Below, piece by piece: positions 41,801-53,800 of a DNA stretch of 64,000 nucleotides (its first letter is position 1; each line of letters opens with the position of its first letter). Source of the stretch: Brachionus plicatilis (taxonomy: Eukaryota; Rotifera; Eurotatoria; Ploima; Brachionidae). The stretch spans positions 362,778-426,777 of the forward strand of contig QEOQ01000533.1 in the NCBI GenBank assembly GCA_010279815.1, written 5' to 3'. The translations under genes were made by a program, and so were the position numbers. The notes under the pieces are model-generated. The model did no database searches. It was not told where the DNA came from and worked only from the letters and a program-made list of their open reading frames with translations.

Positions 41801-44800
41801 TTTTTACTGAATGCTTTTAATGAAATCACGCATTTCTAATAGTTCCATTTTTATTTAGCTATTTACATAAAATATCATTTTTGTGGCAAATTGAAGTTCA
41901 TGATCAAATGTAAATTTCAAATCAAAATTTTTAGTTTTTAATTTAAATAAAAAGGTATTTTTTATCAATTTATTAATAATAAATGACTTAACTTTATTAA
42001 ACATTATTTGTTTAATCTATAATTAGATAGAAAATGATAAGAATTTTTTTCTGAAGTAAATAAAATTCTTAATCAATATTTTGAAATTTTGCAATACAAA
42101 ATTTAACTTTGTTTCGTCGTCATATATTTTAATTAAAATAAAAATATCATTTAAAGTCATAATTTGGATACCTTAATGTCGATTTTAAATTTGTCTATAA
42201 ACTTTTCAAATAAAGATTTTAGAAGAATCAATTAAAGGTCAATTAGAAAAAAAAATATTTGTTTTATTTTAATTAAAATAATAAACATTTTATGTTTAAT
42301 CTAAAAAAAAAATAAAAAAATCCAGTTTCATCATTTTTATTAAAATTTTAATTAATTAAATTTTGATCATTTGATAATGATCATGAACTTCAAGTTGCCC
42401 ATTTTTGTCACATTTTTTATAAATTTTATTTCTGCTATTTTAAAAAATCTGCTATTGTTGTTCAAACCGTTTTGACATCGGATAAAAAGTAAAATCGTAA
42501 AAGTGCAACCTTTTTTTGAATTAATTTTTTTTAATGGTTATTTATTCTAACATTTAATAATTAAAGTTTTGAAATTATTTTTTATTTAGCACTTTTGATA
42601 AGAAATAAAAGAGCTCAATTTTTTAAATTATCTAATTCTATTTAAATAAATTAAATATTTTTTTATTCTTCATTTATTTGAGCAAAAATCTAAAATCCTC
42701 AGATAAAGGCTATCCTATTGATTTTCAAAGAACCCAGTGGCTTATTTCATCATCTTTTGCTATTAATCTAATGAATATAAGAAAAAGTATTTGTAACATT
42801 ATAGGTATGAAATATTTTGAAATTATTATTTATTAAAATTTGTATTTTTTTGATAAAATTTATATCAAATTGTAAAAAAGTATTTAATTTTAGTTCAATG
42901 AATGGAAGCAATGCTAATATTTACGTAATTTTTTATAAAAACAGAACTGAAACTTTAAATTAAAAAAAAAATGCGATTTTTTAAATTCTTAAAAATTTTT
43001 TAAGAGTTAAGATGATTTTTCTTACTTTTTTTTTTAATTATTTTTAAGGTTTAAGTGGCATTTTGAAAGAGTAAAAAATTAAAAAAGGTATTTCCAGGAA
43101 TAATTATTTGAGATTTTAATCAGAAATCGCTCTTTTATCACTCTCTATGTTGTGGCCCTAGGACTATTAATGCATAAATTTTTTTCAACAATCTAATTTT
43201 ATCAAAGGGAAAAATAATACTCTTAAAATTTATATTTGTATTTTTTTTTACTATTTTACTTTTTATTTAAGCTTTCAAATTGGTGAAAATTAAAAGTAAC
43301 ATAATAAAGAATTTCATTAAAAAAATACAAAAACGTTTGCTAATTTTAATCAAACCTCAAAATTTCAAGTTTAAAATTTAACTTTTCTCTGTTTCTGAAA
43401 TTGTTTTTGGTTTTATTATTTATTTATTGATGAATTAACCTCCTATAAGGAGAAGTAAAAAATTAAAAAATTACGAATAAAAAAAAAAATTTATAAATAA
43501 AAATTAAACGAAAAGAAAAAAGACCGATTTTGAAAGTTAGAAGGCAAGAGAAATTATTATATTTCTACATAGTCTAATTTATTCTCATATTCAAAATTTT
43601 GCTAATCAATCAACATATAACTTATTAATTATTTGTTTATTACCTGTATTGTTTATATCTTAATTGAAAAAAATTAAATGTTAAATAAGAAAATTTAAGA
43701 TAAAATAATTTAGATTAGAATACAAACGATAATAGATTAATTGAATTAAGTGACGAAAAATTTTTAAATATTAATCTTTTTATTTATTTATTATTTAATT
43801 AATAAAATATAAATAAAACTTATTGTTAATTAAAAAATTACATAATGATAAAAATTTAATTTTTTTTATTAAAATTTTCTTTTCAAATTCGGTGTGAAAA
43901 AATGTTTTTTATTTAACTCTTTTTAAATTGTTTTTAAAGCGTTAGTGGCATTTTGAAAGAATAAAAAATTAAAAAAGATATTTTTAAGTAAAAATTTCTT
44001 GATTTTTTATTTAAAGCTTTCTCTTTCGATTTTTTCTAATGATGTGGTCCTAAAGCTATTTGTACATAAATGAATGAATATAGTTATTTTTTGGACTTAT
44101 GTCAAAATTAAGAATTAAACTCAAAATTCTAATTTTTTTAATTATTTTTCAACAATAAAAATTAAACAATTTTTCTTTAAAAATTTACATTAGTATTTCT
44201 TTTTAGTAATTTACTTTTTAAAATTTTTCATCCTCGCCGGAATCGGCATAAATTAAAAATAAAAAAATAAAGGATTCCATTTAAAAAAATTTTGAAGTCC
44301 GGTTTTTGACTTGACTTTTGACTTTTAAACAATTCTGGTTCTTTTCAAAAGTTTCTTCACTATTATATTTCTACATAGTCTAATTTATTCTCATATTCAA
44401 AATTTTGCTCGTCAATCAACTTATAACTTATTAATTATTTGTTTATCTGTTCCTGTAATATTTGTATTTTTATTGAAAAAATTCAAATATAAAATAAGTT
44501 AAATTAGAATGTAAAATAGAATAGATTAATTGAATTAAGTGACGACAAATGCTAAATATTCAAGTATTAGTTTTATTATTTATTTACAAAAATCAATTAA
44601 TAAAATATAAATTTAAAAATTACATACAAGTTACAATTTAATTTTTTTGATCAATATTTTTTTTTCTAATTTTGTTACCACCTAATTTTGAATTGAAAAA
44701 AATATTTTTTTTTCAAAAGCCAAAATGAGCCCATTCCTGGGTCATGAAAAAATGGCATGTTAAATTTGGTACAAAAAACAAAATATTTTAAGCCAAAGCT

Positions 44801-47800
44801 TAAAATCTGACGGACCAAAGCATGTTCTGTAAATTGTAGCAACTGATACATCCTTTGTACCACCAATATACTGATTCTGCAAAATTGTGCAAAATTGAGA
44901 ACATTGCGAATTTACATAAACAAAATAAAGACAGCGGACGTTCAAAATGAAGAAAAAAAAATCCATAGAAATAATTTATTATAGAGAAATTTTCATCGTA
45001 TCAGATTCATAGAATGACACATTTATAGAAACCAAAAAATATAGAAAATAAATTTATCGAATTCTATAAAAAAAAATTGACTCATTATCTCACTTTATTT
45101 AAGAATAAACAAATTAGCTACACCATTTAGATGCAATTTCAAAGTTAAATCATAATCACTAATAATACGCTTCAATTTTTCATTATTTTCTCCTTGTCGC
45201 TTTTATGTTTTTTGATAACATCACCATTAAATAAACTAACTAATCTTGATCCTAAATAACTTTATTCAAGACTAAATAGATTAACTACTTTAACAACAGT
45301 TGGTTTTTTGTGTTAATAGTTTATTTAATATTTCAAAAAATAAAAGGCTTTGAGTAATAAACTTCCTTTCGCCATTGGTATTTAAAATTTTAAAAAAGTG
45401 TCCACATAAAAAGTTGTGTTGAATTAATTAAATTAATAAACTGACATTAGAAGTTGAAAAAGAAATCGGAAATGCTAAAGAAAAAAAGTTGTCCATTGAA
45501 ATAGCTTATTTGAGACTTTACAAAGGAGGGTTTTAAGTTCAGAACTTCTTGAGCTTTCAACAAAAACATCAATATAATCCTGTATGAGTGAAGTAATGAG
45601 TGTGCTTTTACAAATTAGACTTTTTTTATGTATTTTTCGAGCAGAACAACAGTTGGATTTTGTCTAGCATTTATATATAGGTGAATTCATATTTCAAATG
45701 AAAAAATTCTTCAAAGTTTGTTTCTATAAAAATGAAATCTATGATTATGTATTTATCTATGAAAAAAACTCTCTATGTAATCACTGTCCATGATAATTAA
45801 TTCTATGAAATTGAAATTGCTATGAAATTTATCTTCTATGAATTTTGTTCTATGATTTTTTTTTTCTATATTTTAATATAGTGCCAAAAACAAACACAAA
45901 AAATACAAAGAACGCCATGGCTTTAATTCAGTAAGACATGTCTTCTAAATTGTAGCGTAGCCATAAATCAACTGTACCACCACTTAAAGTTGAGTTGGAT
46001 TTTTTTAATATTCCTAATTCACCGTTTTCTTAATTTTGCAGATTTATTGCAGAGCTGTGCAGAGATTTGCAGAGTGCTGCAGAGCTGTGTAGATTTATTG
46101 CAGAGTTTTGCAGAGATCTGCAGAGTGTTGCAGAGCTGTGTAGATTTTTTGCAGAGATTTGCAGAATAGGTATATTGACGGTACAGATGATGTTTTTTGT
46201 ACCAAAATTGACAATGCCAACAAATTTCCAAACTAAAAAGAACTTAGTCAATTTAATTGAATTAGTGTTTAGACAGTGGTGAGTATTTAGAATGGTGAGA
46301 AACAGCGTGAACAGCACAAGATTGAGCCAAGAGGCGGTCTTCGAAGAGCTAGAGTACAACACATGGGACTACATGACCGAAGTGATATTCATAGTCCTAA
46401 TAGCGGTGCTCACAATACCTGCCAATAGTTTTTTGCTCTTTTTTTACGTGAGAAAAATGCGCCGCTACAAACAAATAAAACACTTGAACGTGGGCTACGT
46501 CCGCGTAGCCAACAGTTTTCACACGTACATGATCGAAATCTGTTCGTTTGACACAACCATTGTCTTCTATCTGATCGTCAACACTCTCTTTCAATTTTTG
46601 TACCATTTAAAAAAGAGCAAGTACGAGTCGGTCTACGACGTGTCCAACTTTACGTGCAAATTTTTCATCTACATCTTGCGGATCAGTGGCGCCATGAGCA
46701 ACTATCTTGTGTTTTTGCTCTCACTCGACCGCTCGTTTCTAATACTCTCGCCGCTCAAGCTCGTCGAGACCAACTCACATCGCCTCTGTCTCAACACAAA
46801 ATATTTGACTCTCTTTCTGTTCTGCATTTGCACCATAGCCAACGTGTTCCGTCTGGAGCTGCTCAACGTCAACAGTCAAACACAAGCCAAGCCTAGCCAC
46901 TTTGTGTTCGACTACGACCTCGGCGACAACAAGACCTCCGACGCCATTCAAAACTTAATTCAGTCTATGAGCGAACAAGTGAAATCGTCCGAGTGTGGGC
47001 CCAATATCAGGTCGATATCGTTCACCATCGGCGACTCGACCAACGCCTTATTTTGGTCCATCATTATCTACAACATGTTTTTTTCCATTTTGCCGGCGCT
47101 CGGCAATCTGGTAGTGAGTGTTTATTTGATAAAGAAGCGGGCACTGCTCAAACAAAAGCTAGATGTGTTCATTGACTTTGTCAAAAAGGGACGAAAAAAT
47201 GAGAAATTGACAAGAAACGATGCAGAACAAGTGAACAACTATGAAGAAATAGTCCAAGTCAAAGAGAACAAAATGGCCAAATTTGATTTTCAATTGAATG
47301 AGTTCCACACCGAATTTTTGAAGACATGCACACCCTGCATAGCCTTTTCGCTCACTCATGTTCTCCTCTTTTTGCCTTATTCTCTCATTGAAATGGTCAA
47401 TCAGATAAAGCCAAGCCTGACGTACATGTCCGTGCTCCAGTACATGACCTACATAAGATACTTTTTCTACTGTTCCAAGTTTTACTTGCTCTTCTGGGTC
47501 AGCTATCGATTTAGACGCGAGTTTAGGAAATTTTTTAGAAAAATTCAAAAGCACAGAAAGCGCGCTAGAGATTCGCTTAATTTGGAGATCAAGCACATAA
47601 ACGACCTGAATACTATCAACTCGGTCATTATGAGCAATTTAAAAGCTGTTTAATTTTTTCTTTTAAATTTCAATAAAGTGTATTTTAGAAAAATTTTTAT
47701 TTTAGCTTGAATGCATCTTTTAGATAGAACCAGAGTTGGTTAAAAGTCACAAGTCTCAAGTCAAGTCCAAGTCCGGACTTTTTTCTATTTTTTTTCTTCA

Positions 47801-50800
47801 AAAGTCTGAGCAATAATTCTGTTTACAGAACTATTACAGCACATTCAGAAAAATAATTAAAACGCTTTTGCTTTTTGTAATCTAATTTTTTTACAGAAAT
47901 TTCACATTATGAAGACTGGAAAATTGGCATTTTTAATCCCTTATCTAAAAATAAAGGTGCCAGGTCAGATATAAATAATTAAAGCGAGATTTCAGTTCTA
48001 TCATCAATAGCAAAAATATTTGAAAAACTATTGGCATAACAGATATCCTATTATTTTGAATCAAATAAGATTTTATTTAATGGACAACATGGTTTTAGAT
48101 CTGTACATTCTTGTCAAACAGTCATCCATGAGTATATTATTGAAATAAATAAAGCTAACAACTGTCTCTTTGTTTATTGACTTTAGAAAAGCATTTGATG
48201 CTATTGATACAAATTTATTAATTTTAAAACTCTTTCATTATGGTTTTGATAATTCTTCTGTGGGCCTTCTTTCAAGCTATTTTCAAAATAGATCTCAGAT
48301 ATTACAAATTGGAAGTGAAATATCTAAACCTGTAAAATTAAAATTGGGTGTTCCGCAGGGATCTGTTTTGGGTCCACTGATTTTTTTATTTTTGTTAATG
48401 ATCTAGCATTTTTATTAAAATATTGCAGATGATGCAACAATAAGTATGGGATAATTGTTTCAGCATACACAAAAAACGTTTCAACACACTTAAAAATCGT
48501 TTCAGCACATCCTTAAAATCTAACAAACACACTCACTTATTAACACCCTTAAATCACTGTTCTGCACCTTCAAAAAAAATTTTTCAAACTGAAAAAAAAT
48601 TAACTTAATTTTGCACTTTTTCAAAGTCTTAATAACACACTTATCTTTTTGAATTTCTAAAGTATTCCATGAAAATGGTTAAGTTATATTCAGTAAATAA
48701 AAAATAATTTAAAATCAGGCCTAAATTGAGCAGTACCAGGAAGCAACAAGCCTAAAAGTTTGCCAAAAAAGACTATTTTACGCGTTTGGCACCTAGCATT
48801 TATCAGTTCGACAAACGTGATGAATACCATAGGCCAAAAAATTCTTCAAAAGCCTTAGAATATTAATTATATTAAACTAAAATTAATAATAAAACTAAAT
48901 TTGATTTCTTTATAAATTTTATTAGTTAAAAGTTTGATCAACACACCATAAAAAGTATGTTAAAAATTTTCTATGAATTTTTCTGGATTTACTAAAAATT
49001 ACTAAAAAAGGTGTGTAGAACAATGTTAGGGGTGTTTTTAAGTAAATTGTGTTTGTTAGATTTTAAGGATGTGCTGAAATGATTTTTAAGCGCGTTGAAA
49101 CGATTTTTGAGTGTGCTGGTTGGGTATACCCAATAAGTATCTCTGATAAAGAACTTGAGGCAGCCTTGATAAAATTAAACGTTACAACAAAAAGTTAAAA
49201 TGAATGGTGTATTTTTAACAAAATTGACATAAACTGGTCTAAAACTTCTTGAATGATTTTTGAAAATAGGAAAAAATTGTATCCAGAAAAGATTTAAGTA
49301 GGTGTTGAAGATATCTTAGATGTTAAGGAAATCTGTTTATTAGGTTTCAAAATTGATCATGATCTTAACTTTACTAAATATACATCTAATTTATCACTGC
49401 AAGTTAATAGGAAAAGAATATTCTATTATGCTACTTCAGTAAAGGTCCAGTTTTTTAAGACCTTTATCCTAACGCATTTTGATTACTGTTTTACGCTATT
49501 ATGTTATTTTTCAAAAGAAGCAATTTTTAAATTAGGCAAAATATTATTTATTGTATATTTTTATATTTTTACATTTTTACATTTTTGAGAGAAAAAATAA
49601 AAATCTCAAAATAAAAAAACTTAAAAAAATTTTCATTAAGAAAAGTAATAATAAATTCGCAATTAATTAAAAGGGATTTTCAAAAAATTATCCTTGGTTT
49701 TTACATTTAAATTTTTTGAAAATCCTTTTTAATTAATTGCGAATTTATTATTACCTTTCTTAATGAAAATTTTATTAAGTTTTTTAATTTTGAGATTTTT
49801 ATTTTTTCTCTCAAAAATGTAAAAATATAAAAATGTACAATAAATAACATTTAGCCTTAAATTAGCAAAGAGTTATTATATTTCTATTATTAAACTTTAA
49901 ATGTGAAGCTTGAAACGAACAGCTTTAATCAAATAAACAACCGTTTAGAAATGCACATAATATTAATGTATACTATTTAAAAAGATAAACTTCCTAGATA
50001 AAATTTATTAAATGTCCTATATAAAAATATTTTTTACTAGATACAAAAATTTAACACCTAGATAAAATTGTTAACTTCATAGAGAAATAAATTAAAATGC
50101 TAGATAATTTTATTAATTAACTAGATATAATTAACAATAGATATAATTGAATAGTTACTCAATATTTTATTTGATTAATTTCTTAATTTATTAAACTCGA
50201 TCAAATATAGGTTATAAATCCATTTCGAATTCTCTTAGCTTAACTTTACTTTCCTAATTTATTAATAAAACAATTGAAAAATGATGTATCCTGACACAGA
50301 CTCTTCGAATACTACTAGTTCGGAGTACACCGAACTTAGCAGTGAAGAAACATACGAAGTGGCGAAGAAGACTGTCAAGAATAGTAGGGGAAAAACAGAG
50401 ATTATCAATTAATGGTTGAAGGCTTGCAATTAACGAAAGCAACCCAATACATTACTCAACTAGATTCAGTAAAATGGACAAGAGCAGATACGCGAAAAAC
50501 TCAAGAGGGCGAAGAAAAATTCTACACCTGATCATGTTCATGAGTCGCGCAATAAAAGAAGAAAAATATAAATAATAATAATATATAGTTTATTTTTTAT
50601 TTTCTTGTCTATCAAATAATTTTTTTATCTAGTAAAAAATATTTTTATATAGTGTTTGATCTTTTTATTTATTATAATTAATCCTATGCCTTTAGAAATA
50701 TATGGTCTTTAATCATTTCAGCATTGAATTTTTGAAAGGATGCTAACTTTCTCTTAGAGATTTCTTTTTTATTACAACTAACCTCTGAATTTAGAGAGAA

Positions 50801-53800
50801 TTTAAAGAAAAATGACTCAAAAAATTTGAATTATAACTTAAACTTACAGTGATGTTCCGGATTTAGGAATTTACGATAATTTACGTAAAATATTGTAAAT
50901 TTACGTAATTTTACAAAAGTAAAAAAACGTAAATTTTGGTAAAATGTAATCAATTTAATGGTAAAAAATTAAAATTAATTAAAGGAATATTTATTAACAA
51001 AAAATACTTGATTAAGTTGTCATAAAATATATACAATTGAATAGATTAACATTTTATTTCTTGGATTTATCCATTTTGATTGAATTAGATGCCCTTTCCC
51101 AAGCTTTTCAAAGAAGCGAGATAGAAAGAAAATTTTAAGACGATCCAAATAAAACATTTGGATATTACCAAACAAATTATCCGAATTTTAGAAATAAAAA
51201 GTACGTCTTAATTTTCTTACTTCCTAAATGCACAAAAAAAAATTTATTATAGAAAAATTTTATTATTTTTACGAAAATTTTTAATTTAATAAAATTCTAA
51301 AAGCTTGATTTATTTACGGAAATATTTTTAACAAAAAAAAAATTAACAGAAGTCGCTTATTTTCATTTGTTTAATATAACTAAATATAATATCATTTATT
51401 TTGTTTTTAACAGTTTAAATGTCTTAGATTGCTAACCCCTTGACAAGAAAAATTACGTCGAATTTAATCTTACCGTATTCCCTCGTTCGATTTTGCTGCA
51501 CCAAAAATTAAGCTACCAGCTTTTGGACCATGCACCAAAGGACATCTCACCCATGCTAAAATATAATTAATTTGATATTTTAATCTGCATGTCTTGGCTT
51601 GTAGTGCAGCATAATCGAACGAGGGAATACGCTATCAACTTTTTACATCATGACCAGTAATTATCTCTTCTTCGCTATTTAATATTAATTTTTAATTAAT
51701 TTTTTGTCTTGTTAAAAGATGAGAAAAATTATTTTGAGCAATAAAGGTGCAACAAAGTATGTTGCACTTTGGTGCAGTATTTTTTAAAGTAGATTTTATT
51801 ACCTTTGATTAAATAAATGAATTTTAATTCATCAAAAAAGGAAGAATTTTTTTTCAATTTGTACTTTTATAAACTTTTATTAGTCCACTTATTATAAGCA
51901 TTTTTCTTAGGTGACATACAGATTTTTTTAAAAGTCATAAACTCAAGTCAAGTCACTTTTCATAAAGGAAAATTTATTCATAGTCTTTGAAAATTAAAAA
52001 AAAATTAAAGTCAGATCAAACGATTTGACTTTTAAATACTTTAAAATTATTTTTTTTTCTGACTTTTGTGTAAGTCCATAACAAAAAAAACAAAGGAATT
52101 CACTTTTAATTATTTTTCAGAGCCATTTAATTATTTAGTTTTTTGACTTTGAGATCAAAAAAAATAATTAATTTTGAAAAAAAAGTAATTAACACTGCTT
52201 TTCTACCCAAATGGAAAGTTTCAAAACAGCTAGATCAAAATTGTTGTGAATTGGTTGGAAAAAATAAGAAAAAATTAAAAAAAAAATCTGAAAAAAATTC
52301 AAAACTTTCATCTTTAATGATTAAAAAAATACTAAAAAACAGCTCAAAAATTATTAACTCTTCAGAATTACTAATTTCTAGTGAATAAACAAACTTAGGG
52401 TACTCTTTGTTCAGATCTTCATAAGACTTTAACAGAGTTTTAAAATACAGTCCCGTTCTGTTCACTTGTTTTTACCAAAATTTATGAAATTTTACGTAAA
52501 TTTACGCAAATTTATTTCGTGTACAAATTTTACCATAGCACCTTTAACAAACTTAAAAAAATAAGATAAAAAACTTCATTTTACTCTCCTGATAAATGGG
52601 TAGCCATTTAATCACACAGTATTTTACTGCTGTTGAGTTTTAAATAAAAATAATTAATTTTTTCGAAAGCTCAGAAAAAACAAACTAAATTTAACTTTTC
52701 TTTCTAAAACTTTATTCCAATTAAATTGTTTTTCAAAATTTGTAAATATTTAAATAAAAATTAAAAAAATACGTTTTTTTCCTGAAATTATAAAAAAAGT
52801 TAAAAATTTACGTAAATTTACGTAAAATTACGTAAATTTACACAATTTTACATTAAAAAATAAAAAAATTTACTAAATTTTACGTAAATTTACGTAAATT
52901 TTTATTTACATGGTAAAAAGTAGAAAGTCGATAAAAAAGCAGAATTGTAACCTTTTTTTCAAAAAATCATAACTTTTTTGTCCCTTTTTGATTTTACGCA
53001 AATTTACGTAATTTTTCGTAAAATTACCATTTTTTACATTTGGCAATTTACGTAATTTTACGTAATTTTACGTAATTTTACGTAAATTTTGGTAAAAACA
53101 AGTGAACAGAACGGTACTGTATTTTCAAAGATAAATTGCGCTATTTAAAACTTTTTCTTATTTGTCACAAAACAATTTCCTTTAAAAACATTTTCTCTAA
53201 ATTTTCATGTTGTGCAAAATATTAATAAATAACATGGAGACTAATTTTCAAATTAAAAAAAAGACAAGAAAAAAAGCTTTAGTTGATACAAATAGCCATA
53301 TCAAAATTAAAATATTTTCTTATAGCTCACAAATACTATTCAAACAAAGTGAGGAAACTGAAACAAAATTTTGTTATTTGTGTGTCAAATTTTATTATTC
53401 AAACAAAAAAAAAAAAAATTTGTACTAAAGTTCAATTAATTGTATTTTTTTAAATAAAAATATCTTAAAATGTAACCGTCACGAAGTCAAAGAAATAAAT
53501 TTAACCTTAAATTATAAACATACTTAAATTTAATTTAAATATATAATAAATATACCGGCTGTACTGAAATTCTTATTGATTTAATTTTTCTGTAAATAAA
53601 TTTCATATAAAAAAATTTAAATGAAAAAAAACTAAATACCTTTACAAATTTTGACAGCGACCTTTCTTGAATTTTTGGGTAATTTTGAATCATCGATCAA
53701 CGGTTTGACAATTTCTGGATCACTCGATACAGAATAGTTTGATTGATTGTTACGGCGAATCGATAGGCGCTTTTTTATTCTTTCGGTCTTGGACAAATCA

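Larger units (their letters stand above)
38290..53639 (-). other. RTK intron 9 (15.35 kb) containing another gene and transposons
   Basis: It splits the kinase N-lobe directly after VAVKICK. It holds a MITE (41885-42399), a tandem duplication (43020-44660), an element-like repeat block (44753-46221), the 7TM receptor gene on the opposite strand (46292-47653), a reverse transcriptase remnant (47904-49535), and further MITEs. 38290-41884 shows nothing but A/T-rich sequence. Confidence 0.75.

Noticed and set aside
44675..44966. Two overlapping minus-strand frames
   Set aside because: Located in the composite repeat at 44753-46221 and not preserved in the related segment at 45935-46005.
46067..46282. 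Cysteine-containing repeat protein reading across the 51-bp tandem repeat
   Set aside because: The frame is created by the TTGCAGAG repeat; the minus strand shows a similar artefact. No start context or family support.
52143..52388. Lysine-rich 81-codon frame
   Set aside because: Composition is what A-rich DNA gives by chance; no splice context, no homology signal.
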